Assembly: GCF_900091855.1 (NCBI RefSeq)
Contig: NZ_FMCH01000413.1
Location: 62,001-126,000, forward strand
DNA length: 64,000 bases
Direction: 5' to 3'
Source of the DNA: Streptomyces sp. DvalAA-14
Lineage (GTDB): Bacteria > Actinomycetota > Actinomycetes > Streptomycetales > Streptomycetaceae
Shown here: positions 53,862 through 63,216 of the stretch, one piece after another
Position numbering within the stretch: position 1 is the first letter of the stretch
How the letters are laid out: every line of letters starts with the position of its first letter
Notes under the pieces: model-generated
Database searches by the model: none
Seen by the model: only the letters and a program-made list of their open reading frames with translations
What the model was told of the DNA's origin: nothing
Made by a program: the position numbers and the translations under genes

Positions 53862-55415
53862 ATGAAGGGCTCGACTCACCGCCGCTGCTACTGCCGTGAC
53901 GCCGAAACCGGCCGACCGCTGGGTAGTAGCTGCCCGAAGCTCGCGAACCGCAAGCACGGGTCCTACTCCGTACGCCAGGAACTCCCGCCACGTGAGGACG
54001 GCACGCGCCGCTCCTTCAGCCGGGCCGGCTACGACAGCCTCAAGGCCGCCCAGGCCGACCTCGACCACGTCCGCACCCTCCTCGGCCTCGCCGACACCGA
54101 TGACCCGGGAAGCGTCGAACGTGTCGCGGCCCTGCTGGAGCGCCTGGTGGAGGAGAAGGCCCCGCTGCCCAACGCCGAGGAGATCCGCCGACGCCTCCGG
54201 TCCGGGCTCGACCTACGCGGCGGCACGACGGTCGGCGAGTGGCTGGACCTCTGGTTCGCGTCCAAGAAGCGTCGCAAGACGACGCTCAACGGCTACGCCT
54301 CGCACATCACCGTCCACCTCAAGCCCCGTATCGGGAACGTACGGCTCGACCGCCTGAACGTCGGCCACCTCGTGGAGATGTTCGACGGTATCGCCGATGC
54401 CAACGAGGTCATCGCGGCCGAGAATGAAGCCCGTCGGGCACAGATCGCCCGCTGCAAGCCGAGTACGCCGGGGCGCCCGGTTGCCGCCGAACGGGCGCGG
54501 CTGGCGCAGCAGCGGGCCAAGCTCGCCGAGATGTCGCCCTTCCGCAAGGTGACCGGTCCGTCCACCCAGCAAGCGATACGCCGCACCCTGCGCGCCGCGC
54601 TCAACTCCGCCATCGCGCAGCAGCTCATCACCTTCAACCCGGCCTCTCACGTCGAACTCGCCTCTGGGCGACGGCCGAAGCCGCTGTTGTGGACGGACGA
54701 ACGCGTCCGGCGGTGGCGGCAGACCGGCGAGATACCCGGCCCGGTCATGGTCTGGACACCGCAGCAGTTCGGCGTCTTCCTCGACGCCGCTCAAGACGAC
54801 CGGCTGTACGCCCTCTTCCACCTCGTCGGCTTCCGCGGCTTGCGTCGCGGGGAAGCAGTCGGCCAGGACTGGAGCAACGTCGACCTCAAGGCCGGCCTGA
54901 TCACCCCGGCCAAGGAGATCGTGGTCGACGGATGGGATCCGTACGAGGCCGAGCCGAAGACGGACGGCAGCGCCAACACCATTGCTCTCGACAGCCTGAC
55001 GATCGCCGCCCTCCGCGCCCGCCGGAAGCGCCAGAAGAAGGACCACAAGAAGTGGGGCGCCGCCTGGAACGACACCGACAAGGTCTTCACCCACGAGGAT
55101 GGCTCCTGGCTCCACCCGGAGATGGTCTCGGAGACCTTCCGCCGCATCTACGCGACGACCGACCTCCCCCCGATCACCTTCCGCGACCTCCGCCACGTCG
55201 CCGCGACCCTCACCCACGCGGGCGGCGGCGATATCCACACAGTGAAGGAGGTCCTCCGCCACTCCACGATCGCGCTGACATCGGACACCTACACGAGCCT
55301 CCTGCCGGAACTGGACCGGGAGGTCGCGGAGAGGGCCGCGCAACTGGTCCCGCGTGCGCAACCGGGAGGTGCCAAACCGACGACTGCCGCCACACGTCGG
55401 TCCCGACAATCATGA
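53862..55415 (+). CDS. int: Tyrosine site-specific integrase
   Basis: 517 residues from ATG 53862 (GGAGAAG upstream). Arm-binding N-domain, SAM-like core-binding domain (TVGEWLDLWFASKKRRKTT), then the catalytic domain: Arg328 in GFRGLRRGEAV, FRDLRHVAATL with an Arg in place of the usual first His of HxxR, LRHSTIALTSDTY with nucleophile Tyr477. Long insertion between core and catalytic parts (about 180-245) as in AICE integrases. Presumably recombined attP with the tRNA-Lys 3' end. Stands 12.8 kb from attL and 7.7 kb from the tRNA. Confidence 0.93.
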   Translation: MKGSTHRRCYCRDAETGRPLGSSCPKLANRKHGSYSVRQELPPREDGTRRSFSRAGYDSLKAAQADLDHVRTLLGLADTDDPGSVERVAALLERLVEEKAPLPNAEEIRRRLRSGLDLRGGTTVGEWLDLWFASKKRRKTTLNGYASHITVHLKPRIGNVRLDRLNVGHLVEMFDGIADANEVIAAENEARRAQIARCKPSTPGRPVAAERARLAQQRAKLAEMSPFRKVTGPSTQQAIRRTLRAALNSAIAQQLITFNPASHVELASGRRPKPLLWTDERVRRWRQTGEIPGPVMVWTPQQFGVFLDAAQDDRLYALFHLVGFRGLRRGEAVGQDWSNVDLKAGLITPAKEIVVDGWDPYEAEPKTDGSANTIALDSLTIAALRARRKRQKKDHKKWGAAWNDTDKVFTHEDGSWLHPEMVSETFRRIYATTDLPPITFRDLRHVAATLTHAGGGDIHTVKEVLRHSTIALTSDTYTSLLPELDREVAERAAQLVPRAQPGGAKPTTAATRRSRQS

Positions 55416-55445
55416 ACGTTCGGTTTCGCCTACGTCGTTCGTCTA

Positions 55446-55772
55446 ATGACCGTTCGAAGCAGGGCACCAAGCATGTCGGTGCGCCTTCGCGACTCGCTTT
55501 CGAACCCGAGCAAGCCCTTGGTGCGGTTGTTCAAAGCTTTGGAAGATGCCAGCGGGGCGGTGTTGTCGCAGGTAGAGCCGGTGCCGGTCGATCCAGCAGC
55601 TGCGACGGAAGTCCGTGAGTGCCGGATGTTGTCGGCCGACGAGGTGGCGGAGATTGCCGAGGAGTACCGGCGCGGGGCTGGGGTGAACGAACTGGCTCGG
55701 CGGTACGGCGCGCATCGGCAGACGGTGGATCGGCACTTGGAACGTGCAAAGGTGTTGCGAAGCGGCCAATGA
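55446..55772 (+). CDS. Small HTH protein (resolvase-type HTH at C-terminus)
   Basis: 108 residues; ATG 55446 or 55473. Residues about 60-105 read SADEVAEIAEEYRRGAGVNE, LARRYGAHRQTVDRHLER, a recombinase/Hin-type HTH. No catalytic recombinase domain. Ends in an ATGA overlap with a second HTH gene. Confidence 0.7.
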   Translation: MTVRSRAPSMSVRLRDSLSNPSKPLVRLFKALEDASGAVLSQVEPVPVDPAAATEVRECRMLSADEVAEIAEEYRRGAGVNELARRYGAHRQTVDRHLERAKVLRSGQ

Positions 55773-55936
55773 CCAAGATGACGCCGACGAGGGTGGAACA
55801 GGCCAAAGAGCTCTACGAACGAGGGCTGAGCACATACGAGATCGCGGAAAAGCTGGGTGTCAGTGGCAGCAAGGTGTGGAAAGCTTTGAAACGGGCCGGA
55901 GCGCGGATGAGGGATACGCAGGAGCGGGAAAAATGA
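55769..55936 (+). CDS. Very small HTH protein coupled to the preceding one
   Basis: 55 residues from ATG 55769 in an ATGA overlap. Almost the whole chain is one helix-turn-helix (ELYERGLSTYEIAEKLGVSG, KVWKALKRAGARMR). Like the HTH of resolvases and of TnsE-type orphan proteins. A pair of coupled orphan HTH proteins beside the integrase could be a split or auxiliary recombination directionality factor. Confidence 0.7.
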   Translation: MTKMTPTRVEQAKELYERGLSTYEIAEKLGVSGSKVWKALKRAGARMRDTQEREK

Positions 55937-56031
55937 CGGGGTAACCACCCCGCTGCCTGGCCGTTCATGCCAAGAAGTGCCCGCCCTGGGGAGTCGAGCA
56001 CTTCAGGGGCGGCGGCGTTCATCGCACCAGG

Positions 56032-56217
56032 TCAGCGGTGTCGTTTTTCGGCTTCCACCAGAGCCGTGACGAGGGTTTCGAAGGCCGCCACGTTCTTCGG
56101 AGACTTGATGCCGAACCGCTGTGCGGTAAGCTGCACGGTCAGAGGGCAGTTCAGTTGCGCGACCTTGTTCTCCAGTATCCCGGCCGCCGTAATGCCTTGG
56201 AGCTTGCGACCCTCCAT
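56032..56217 (-). CDS. Small protein divergent from the PIN gene
   Basis: 61 residues, MEGRKLQGITAAGILENKVA at its start and VAAFETLVTALVEAEKRHR at its end; balanced composition suggests a genuine product. Starts 15 bases from the start of the PIN-domain gene on the other strand. A partner or antitoxin role is conceivable but antitoxin genes usually precede their toxin in the same direction. Confidence 0.45.
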   Translation of the reverse strand: MEGRKLQGITAAGILENKVAQLNCPLTVQLTAQRFGIKSPKNVAAFETLVTALVEAEKRHR

Positions 56218-56232
56218 GACTACAGTTGATCC

Positions 56233-57252
56233 ATGATGGACGATCAGCTTGCGCCGCTCGCAAGACCCAGGTCCCTTGACCCCTACAGCTCAAGTGCACC
56301 GCATCTGGCCGCCATCGTGGACACCAACGTTCTGCTATCGAGCGTCGACAACGACTGCCGAAACGCGGCGCAGGGGCGGCGCTCTCGTTTACTCCTCATG
56401 AGCGACTGCGGCGACATCGTGCTTTACGCGGCAGATCACGTCCTGGATGAGATGTACGAGCACTTGCCGACGATCGCGAAGTCGAGTCCGGTTCCACTGG
56501 CTACGCTCCGGGCCTACTTTGAAGCTGAGTATCTTCCTGTGCTGCGGTTCGTCACGGTGTCGGAGACCGACGCGCCTGACTCGCAAGTGCTCGCTATTAC
56601 CGACCCAGACGATGTGCCAACAGGCAGGTTGGCCAAGCTCATCACGCCTTGCGTCGTGTTCTCGGATGACATCCACTTGAAGCGCCCGGGGTTCGCCCCG
56701 AGGCGGTGGCTCGACATGGCCAAGGCAGCCGTCGATTTCACCGACGGCCACCAGGGCCAGGTCACTCTGATGAACGCTGCTGCTCTTCCGCTCCGAGGAG
56801 TCGCCGGCCTGCTCTCCTTCGCTGGACGGAAGGTCAACGTATCCCCATGGATTCTCGGTGGCCTGGTCCTTGGCGCTGGCGCGCTGCTGCTTCAGAAGCC
56901 AGAACGGCGCAAGGCCGCTGCCGAGGTCGCGAACAAGATCTTCGAGGGAGTCAGCTACGAGTTCGCAGGGGCCATGACGAAGGAACGGCAAGGAGTCGAG
57001 CAACTGCGCAAAGTCGTCCTCGCTGCCCCGTCGCAGCCGACACTTCGTCAGAGAATCGCAATCGTCTTGGCGCGACAGAGTGAGCCGCTACTCGCCGCCG
57101 AGGTACACAACCTGATCCAGGAACGGTTCCCGGAGGCCCCGAACGCCAGCATCAGGGACGTGCGGTGCGCGCTGGAAGCAGGAACGGAGTTCGTACGGGT
57201 CCAGCGCTACCGGTGGCAGCTCGGACGTGAGGTTGAGCCGCGGTCTCTGTAA
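56233..57252 (+). CDS. PIN-domain protein with C-terminal extension
   Basis: 339 residues from ATG 56233. PIN nuclease acids: Asp in HLAAIVDTNVLLSSVDND, Glu in HVLDEMYEHL, and Asp-Asp in VVFSDDIHL. A hydrophobic segment (WILGGLVLGAGALLL, about 210-225) divides it from a helical C-terminus (LRQRIAIVLARQSEPLLAAE) resembling a winged helix. Larger than VapC toxins and probably a PIN ribonuclease effector in a conflict system. Lower GC than the left of the island. Confidence 0.75.
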   Translation: MMDDQLAPLARPRSLDPYSSSAPHLAAIVDTNVLLSSVDNDCRNAAQGRRSRLLLMSDCGDIVLYAADHVLDEMYEHLPTIAKSSPVPLATLRAYFEAEYLPVLRFVTVSETDAPDSQVLAITDPDDVPTGRLAKLITPCVVFSDDIHLKRPGFAPRRWLDMAKAAVDFTDGHQGQVTLMNAAALPLRGVAGLLSFAGRKVNVSPWILGGLVLGAGALLLQKPERRKAAAEVANKIFEGVSYEFAGAMTKERQGVEQLRKVVLAAPSQPTLRQRIAIVLARQSEPLLAAEVHNLIQERFPEAPNASIRDVRCALEAGTEFVRVQRYRWQLGREVEPRSL

Positions 57253-57352
57253 ACCGGTCAACACCGGCCCGCCACCGGATATGGATACGGCGCACTCTTT
57301 GAAGGTACGGGCACTTCCTCAGCCGGGAGGAGTATGTGCTTGTATCTGATCT

Positions 57353-60300
57353 CTAGCGCTCAGATCTTTCTACCAGGTCCGCCACGCCAAAGGCGTCGAT
57401 AAGTAGAAGTTGATCCAACAAATCAAGAACCTGCCCACGGCTTGTGCTCGATGTAGCTTGCGCATAGGCCCGAACCAGCAGCTCACCAACATGCCGTGCG
57501 TCTGCTGCTGCGCGGGCCCGAATGTCTCCAGATTCCCCTCCATGGATCTCAACGAATCGGCGCGCGCACTCCAACGCCAAGTCGTCGACACGATCAGGGG
57601 CATAATCAAGAGTGATTAGCAGTTGTGGCAGAGCCTCCTCGAAAGATGCGGACTCCATTAGCCGCTTGAGAGGATCCCGAAAAGGACGGAGACGCTCACC
57701 TCGCACAACTGAAGCAAACTCGGCAATTGCCTTGCGTACCTCGTCCTCTGGGTCATCAATGAATTGGCCGAAGGCTCGCCGAATGATGACAGTATCGGTT
57801 GCTTTAGACAGTCCGTGAGCACAAGCCCCGGCAGCTCCAATGCGACTTGCTACGTCTGCGCCCGAGAGCACTGGATCCAACAGCTCCGACAAGCTCCATT
57901 GCATCGCAGCCAGGGCAGCCAATTGCCCGCCACACTGTCGCGTCTCGTAGACGTCCGATTGAAGCATACGTGCAATCACTGGTCTCACTACGTCAGGGTC
58001 CTCAAACCCAATGTGAGCCATAAGCCGGACTAGGCCATGGGTGGCAAGAAGTTCATCGCCTATGTTGATCAACTGAGCGAAAGCCTGCAATGCTTCAGGA
58101 CGAGCGTGTCGCATGGAGGCGTGAATCACATGCGCAACGCAAGAACGCACCGTGATGGCAGGATCCCCTGCCATTGTGTCGAGAGCGGGAAGGACGAGTG
58201 CCGTTCGAGAGCCATCCGCATCATAGATGAGAAGGTCGCCCAAAATCTCTGCCGCACTTCCCCGTGAAGAGTTAATCCCGGACACGTACAGATCTTGCCC
58301 CTGCATGTGATCTTGATTAGCAGTTTGGACAGTCAAGCTGCCATCAGCTGGATCACTAGCGCTAGTCGCACGGGCGACGATTAGTTGAACAATATCGAGG
58401 GGAACTACTTTGAGGTAATTCCTGATGGCAGATCCCAGCCACAGATTGTTTGCCTCGTGTCCGAGGGAAGCAATGTGCCGGACGGCGTCAAAACCCGACG
58501 CAGGGTCGGCAAGGGCTTCGGCATTTCCTAGTCCCATAAGGATTGCATCACAGTAAGCAGGGTGGACACTTTCATCAAATCGAAGAGCCAGCCGAGAGAA
58601 CCTCTCAGGGTCGCTCTTCGTTTGTTCCTGTAGGACGTGCGACTGCTCGTAAGCACCGCCGGTGTGAGTCTGCCAGTTGGTTCTTTCTGAATTGTGTCTT
58701 GCGATGGCACCCAACCACTGCTCATCGTTCATGTGCTCAGCGGCAGCCTGATTAATTGGAGCGCCGATAACGCCGCTCATTATTCCTTGCGGCTCTGCCG
58801 GCTGGTCGGAATCAAACTTCCTGCGCAGTTCGCCGAGTCGACGGCGCCCTTGCTCAGACAGCCGATCTTCCTGCATCGCTGAAAGCAGGTTGAACGGATA
58901 CCAGCCCGTCGGCTTAGACTCCCACGGAAAACGAACTTCGAGAATCGCAGCTTCAAGTCTGGAAAATGTCTCATCAAACATGAACTGACTCGTGCTCTGG
59001 ATCAGTTCCCGCGTTTTCCATACAGCGTTTTCCGCATAGTAGCCACTAATGAATCGGCGGGTTCCCTGAAGTAGAAGCTCGGCTGCCCACTCCGCGTGAT
59101 GGCTGCCCGCCACGCGCAATGCTTCGTAGAGGAGCCACTGTGCAGTGTCGTGAGGGTCAGATGCGAGGCTTTCGAGAACAGGGCGAGCCGACTCGGCGTC
59201 CTTTTCAGCCAATCCACGAAGCGCCGTAGCAGCTCCAGCGAGAAGTGCGTCTTCAAGCTCATGAACGTTAGTCCGTGGGTGCCTATGAGAGAAGTGTCGA
59301 TCTCTAGGAGAACGGTCCTCGCCGCCTTCATAGGCCGTCGCAGCCATCACTTGCAGCATGTACGGGACTAGGTGTTCACAGAAAAGATCGGGCGCTCCGA
59401 CTGCCGCGAGCTGCACCAGTTGAATTACGGAGTAATCCCGGTCAAGGAGTGCCTCGACCTTTCCATTGTCGTCCACAGCCATTGCGTCAGGTCGATCGAC
59501 AAGGTGAGTGGCCAACAACTCCACTGCCCACTCTGGCTCATACTTGCCGAGGTCGTGAGCTGATAGCCACAGCTCATCCGTCCTTGCTGCATAGTGACCG
59601 CTCCTCACTGCATCGAGAAGCAGTTCAAATAGCGGGCGAGTACGGTAGAGGTCAGAGAATCGCGTCACCCAAAGAAGACGCTGCGGATGCTCGGGCGCAG
59701 CTTTATGTGCCTCAAGGATCGCTGCTAGACGATCGGGGTTGGTCTTCGCGGCGCCAACCATAATGTCGATGGCTCGCCCTTGGTCTGCTTCGTCAGGCCC
59801 AGCCAGCCACTCTTCGATTACGCCTTCAGCATCAAGGCGCTCAAACCATTCTGCGGTTTGGAGAGAGCGCCACAAGTGCTCGCTAAAAACCGGATCCGCT
59901 TCCTGAATACTTTCCACCATCTGCCATTCACGGGCCGATGACTTCGACAAGGAACCAATAATTTTGAGAGCTACATCCTTGATGTGAAACCGAATGCCAG
60001 AACTGGTGAGTAGGGCCTCCGTCTCGATCGTGAAGCGCTCTGGCTCAAGCTCTCGCAGATGGTTTATGATCTGCCGAACTTGCGCCCGTCGAAAAAGTTC
60101 TTGTTCTCCCCCCAGCAAGAACGTTACGAGTGTCTCTCCGCGCTCGATCCAACCGCGGGCAAAGGCGTAGTCGAAGAAAGCCTCATGGAAGAAGGCAATT
60201 TGCTGACCATCACGAACCAGAACATGCTCCGAAACAAGGACTCCCGCATCATCGCCCAGATCATCGGCGTCAAGAGCAGTAATCGGGACGGAGAGCCGCT

Positions 60301-61804
60301 GTCTCGCACTGATCGCCTCGGCAAGGGTCGAGACAACCTTGTTGAAGCGAACTGTGTCACGCCTCTGGCGGCAGTCGGTAAGCTTGCGCTGCCAAAAGGA
60401 ATCGAAGAGATTTTTCGTGGTTTGAAACGCCATTGCGGCTTCGTCGCCGGCGATACTCTTCAACAGTACAAGATTCAGCGGAGAGCGCAGGAGTTTCTTT
60501 TGATGGTCAGTTAGAGCGTTCGCATCCAGCCCTATTGCACGAACCGACTCTACGACTTGCTCGTCTGAGAGATCCCCAACCTCTACATGCGCACAATTCT
60601 GAGAATCGACGAGTTCGCGGATCCGGTAGTCATTCTCGACATCAAATTTCCGGCAAGCGAGAATGATCGTCATTGCGGGAAATGCTGACGCTTCGCGCAC
60701 CAAGCTCGCAACGGCGTCAAAGTTCCTCGGCATTCTTCCTGAAGCCAGACTCACCGCGTCCAGCTGGTCCACGATCAGGACACTGGGCCGCTCCCCAGCA
60801 ACCGCAGCGAGCGCGGTAACAGGCGAAACACCGAGGCCAATCCTTTCCCCGAGCTCGGTCGTAGAAGAGAAGGGTTCAAGGCGGTCAAGCCGGAAAGCTA
60901 GAAGCGGCACCGAATCCGCATCAAGAGATTCGTAGACCTGATGAAGCGTGGCACTCTTTCCGCCGCCGCCATGGCCCATCAGTAGGAGAAGCTTGTCCGA
61001 CCCGTTGACCAGCTCTACTAGTCGGTCCGTCTCAGAGCGTTCAATAGTCGGCCGGAGGAGTTCCCGCTCAATACTCGAACCCCACCCCTTAGAAACCGAG
61101 CTAACCTGAGCGGCAACGCCACTCGTGTTAAGAAGATGGGCCCGACTCAACCCATAGGTTCCCAGGCGAGACTCAATTGCTGCGGCATCAAGTGTGACAC
61201 CGAGGTTATTTTGAACCAAGTCACCCAAGCCAACTGCCGCTAGACTTCCGGCCGCACCCTCCAAGAGCAGCTCCCCCAGCGCTCCGTTCATATTTACGAT
61301 GTCTTGCTCATCTGGCCAAGAGATCCAGAAGCCTTGCAAGATTTCCCAGGATTTCTCCGCCGACCCAAAGATGTCGGAAGAGGAAAGATCATCGAAAGGA
61401 TCCCTGAGTCCCTGTGTTAGCCAATTGTTAATGAAATCCTCGTGGCTCCCTGAACGCCTTGCGCGATCAGCAAGCTCTTGGAGGGAGCTGGCGGGCAACA
61501 TGGAAACAAAATAAAAATGACGTCCATCTTCTACGTGCGAGCGAACGTTCTCCCAAATCCCTTTGCTTTGAAGCGACTTGACCGTCCAGGTGTTTGCACT
61601 GCCGTTCTGTCGTTTTAGTTGGTGCACCTCTACGGTATTGCCGCAGAGATAAGTGAACTCGACTCCCTGGCTCAGATCACCAACGCCCTCAACCGTTAGC
61701 GAGTTGCCTGTACCAAGAAGCACGTAAAGAACGTGTCGAATCGTCCAGGCGCCTTCGTAGCGGTTACCGAATTTGTCGGCCTCGCCTCCTGGCCGAGGAC
61801 TCAT
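57353..61804 (-). CDS. Giant STAND-type NTPase with putative nuclease N-terminus and repeat C-terminus
   Basis: 1483 residues from ATG 61804 (GGGGGA upstream; GTG 61822 also in frame). Residues 1-110: GGEADKFGNRYEGAWTIRHV, TVEG and VEVHQLKRQ, a pattern resembling the PD-(D/E)xK/Cap4-type (DUF4297-like) endonuclease domain with Glu59 and Lys64 as candidate catalytic residues. Residues about 275-300: P-loop LMGHGGGGKSATLHQ; Walker B SVLIVDQLDAVSL near 345. Residues 600-1480: long helical HEAT/ARM-like repeats as sensor. This is the layout of antiphage STAND NTPases such as Avs, in which C-terminal repeats bind a phage protein and the N-terminal nuclease is unleashed. GC is clearly lower than in the neighbouring chromosome, indicating transfer. 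Confidence 0.85.
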   Translation of the reverse strand: MSPRPGGEADKFGNRYEGAWTIRHVLYVLLGTGNSLTVEGVGDLSQGVEFTYLCGNTVEVHQLKRQNGSANTWTVKSLQSKGIWENVRSHVEDGRHFYFVSMLPASSLQELADRARRSGSHEDFINNWLTQGLRDPFDDLSSSDIFGSAEKSWEILQGFWISWPDEQDIVNMNGALGELLLEGAAGSLAAVGLGDLVQNNLGVTLDAAAIESRLGTYGLSRAHLLNTSGVAAQVSSVSKGWGSSIERELLRPTIERSETDRLVELVNGSDKLLLLMGHGGGGKSATLHQVYESLDADSVPLLAFRLDRLEPFSSTTELGERIGLGVSPVTALAAVAGERPSVLIVDQLDAVSLASGRMPRNFDAVASLVREASAFPAMTIILACRKFDVENDYRIRELVDSQNCAHVEVGDLSDEQVVESVRAIGLDANALTDHQKKLLRSPLNLVLLKSIAGDEAAMAFQTTKNLFDSFWQRKLTDCRQRRDTVRFNKVVSTLAEAISARQRLSVPITALDADDLGDDAGVLVSEHVLVRDGQQIAFFHEAFFDYAFARGWIERGETLVTFLLGGEQELFRRAQVRQIINHLRELEPERFTIETEALLTSSGIRFHIKDVALKIIGSLSKSSAREWQMVESIQEADPVFSEHLWRSLQTAEWFERLDAEGVIEEWLAGPDEADQGRAIDIMVGAAKTNPDRLAAILEAHKAAPEHPQRLLWVTRFSDLYRTRPLFELLLDAVRSGHYAARTDELWLSAHDLGKYEPEWAVELLATHLVDRPDAMAVDDNGKVEALLDRDYSVIQLVQLAAVGAPDLFCEHLVPYMLQVMAATAYEGGEDRSPRDRHFSHRHPRTNVHELEDALLAGAATALRGLAEKDAESARPVLESLASDPHDTAQWLLYEALRVAGSHHAEWAAELLLQGTRRFISGYYAENAVWKTRELIQSTSQFMFDETFSRLEAAILEVRFPWESKPTGWYPFNLLSAMQEDRLSEQGRRRLGELRRKFDSDQPAEPQGIMSGVIGAPINQAAAEHMNDEQWLGAIARHNSERTNWQTHTGGAYEQSHVLQEQTKSDPERFSRLALRFDESVHPAYCDAILMGLGNAEALADPASGFDAVRHIASLGHEANNLWLGSAIRNYLKVVPLDIVQLIVARATSASDPADGSLTVQTANQDHMQGQDLYVSGINSSRGSAAEILGDLLIYDADGSRTALVLPALDTMAGDPAITVRSCVAHVIHASMRHARPEALQAFAQLINIGDELLATHGLVRLMAHIGFEDPDVVRPVIARMLQSDVYETRQCGGQLAALAAMQWSLSELLDPVLSGADVASRIGAAGACAHGLSKATDTVIIRRAFGQFIDDPEDEVRKAIAEFASVVRGERLRPFRDPLKRLMESASFEEALPQLLITLDYAPDRVDDLALECARRFVEIHGGESGDIRARAAADARHVGELLVRAYAQATSSTSRGQVLDLLDQLLLIDAFGVADLVERSER

Positions 61805-61913
61805 GAGACCGTCCCCCTTCACTGCATGACAGCATCACGATTGGCACCCTTTGAGCCAAGCGCCTCAACGATAGCGCCGGGCACAACCAGGGGATGCCGT
61901 TGGCGCGCATCCC

Positions 61914-62838
61914 TCAGAGCGCGTTTGAGATCTGGCGTGTCGGCTGTTCGGGGGCTCGTTGGGGTGGGCGTGAGTGGCGCGAGGCAAGGTTATCCGTCCG
62001 ATCTGACCGATGAACGGTGGTTGCTCGTCGAGCCGTTGCTACGGGCGCCGAGGACGGGTGTCAGGGGTGGGCGGCGGGAGAAGCACCCGCGTCGGCAGAT
62101 CGTGGACGCGATCTTGTACGTGGCCAGGACCGGCTGCCAGTAGCGCTACCTCCCCAATGACTTCCCGCCGTGGCCGACGGTCTACTGGTACTTCACCTGG
62201 TGGCACGACGAGGGCACAGTGAGCAGGGTCCGCGACGCGCTGCGCGTCAAGGTCCGCCGGGCCGAGGGCCGCAGCCCCGAGCCAACCGCGGCGCTGATCG
62301 ACTCCCAGTCGGTGAGGGCCGCAGACAGCGTCCCCGCCTCAACCAGCGGGTTCGACGCGGGTAAGGAGACCAAGGGGCGCAAGCGGTTCATCGGCACCGA
62401 CACCCTCGGCCTGCTCCTGGCCGTCCATGTTGTGGCGGCCAGTGTCCAGGAGCACGACGGCGCCAAGCGGCCACTGCTGTGGACTCGCCTGGACCATCCA
62501 ACCGTGCTGAGGTTCTGGGCGGACCAGGGCTTCGCCGGCCGCCTCGTCCAGTGGGCCGCCGACACCCTGCGCCGCGAGGTGGACATCGTCCGTAAACAGC
62601 CCGGCCAGCGCGGCTTCCAGGTCCAGCCCAAACGCTGGGCGGTCGGATATTCGCCTGGAACACGATGCGCCGCCGCCTCGCCAGCGACTACGAACACAAG
62701 CCCGCCCACGCAGAAACCATGATCCGGTGGGCCATGACCGACGTAATACTCCGCCGACTCACCCGAGGCCGACCCGCCACCCGACCGGCCCCAAACCCCT
62801 ACGACAAGCTCTCTGAGCCGATCTCAAACGCGCTCTCA
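61914..62838 (+). mobile_element. IS5-family-like insertion sequence, about 0.92 kb, decayed
   Basis: Terminal inverted repeats AGAGCGCGTTTGAGATC at 61916-61932 and its exact complement at 62820-62836 enclose a broken DDE transposase. Length and ends fit the small IS5-family elements of Streptomyces. Target duplication not evident. Inserted upstream of the STAND gene start, 110 bases away. Confidence 0.8.
61970..62812 (+). pseudogene. IS5-type transposase, interrupted
   Basis: From GTG 61970 the product begins ARQGYPSDLTDERWLLVEPL. A TAG at 62141-62143 replaces the Trp codon of the usual TGCQWRYLP. The catalytic region continues in frame (AALIDSQSVRA, KRFIGTDTLGLLLAVHVV, FWADQGFAG), then loses four bases near 62650 in the RWAVERTFAW motif; the rest (ASDYEHKPAHAETMIRWAMT) is in another frame. 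No functional enzyme can be made. Confidence 0.85.
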
Positions 62839-63033
62839 GCGCGGGCGAGGGCACATAAGCCAGCTGCGTGGGCTTCGGCCAAGCTCACAATCTCGACGGT
62901 CACACGACAACTATGCAGCTGCTCCCGCCGTGGCAGAGCCCATAGCACCGTAGCCAACTACCGGCGTCAGGTCGAAGGCTGATCATCCACACATCCGGCG
63001 GAGGCTCGCGCCTAACCGAGTAGGCGCCCGCCC

Positions 63034-63053
63034 GCTCACGCATCGCTCACGCA
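63034..63053. repeat. Right copy of 20-base subterminal repeat
   Basis: Identical to 42737-42756 and 40238-40257. Lies inside the right end of the island, about 90 bases from the tRNA 3' end, in the same orientation as the left copy. The stretch 62839-63033 between it and the IS has no supported gene. Confidence 0.65.
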
Positions 63054-63070
63054 CGCCCCCCGGCACGGCT

Positions 63071-63102
63071 GTGCCCCGGCCGTCTCTCGACGACCGGGGC
63101 AC
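63071..63102 (-). terminator. Terminator hairpin downstream of tRNA-Lys
   Basis: A 14-base stem with one mismatch (GTGCCCCGGCCGTC and GACGACCGGGGCAC, 4-base loop), 42 bases past the tRNA 3' end. No T-run. Confidence 0.65.
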
Positions 63103-63143
63103 CGTAACCGCAGGTCAGTGACCCCGGAGAGGGATCGACCCGG

Positions 63144-63216
63144 TAGGCCGTGTGGGACTCGAACCCACAACCAATGGATTAAAAGTCCACTGCTCTGCCA
63201 ATTGAGCTAACGGCCC
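63144..63216 (-). tRNA. tRNA-Lys (anticodon TTT)
   Basis: 73 bases on the minus strand. Acceptor GGGCCGT with ACGGCCT (G-U at the end pair), D-arm GCTC/GAGC, anticodon stem GTGGA/TCCAT around loop CTTTTAA, T-arm TGTGG-GTTCGAG-TCCCACA and discriminator A; CCA is not encoded. Target of the island: its 3' part is repeated at 42578-42622. Confidence 0.95.

Larger units (their letters stand above)
42578..63188. mobile_element. 20.6-kb integrative island in tRNA-Lys(TTT)
   Basis: A 45-base direct repeat at 42578-42622 and 63144-63188, identical on reading, corresponds to the 3' part of tRNA-Lys through the anticodon. Similarity extends about 70 further bases outside the tRNA. Between the repeats are a tyrosine integrase, an excisionase-like HTH gene (frameshifted), a DUF3631 replication-type ATPase, several regulators and cargo. 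No FtsK/TraSA-like transfer gene is found, so it is probably integrative without self-transfer. Resembles actinomycete integrative elements (pSAM2-like) reduced in function. Integrase sits mid-element, not at an end, suggesting cargo was added between it and the tRNA. Confidence 0.8.
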
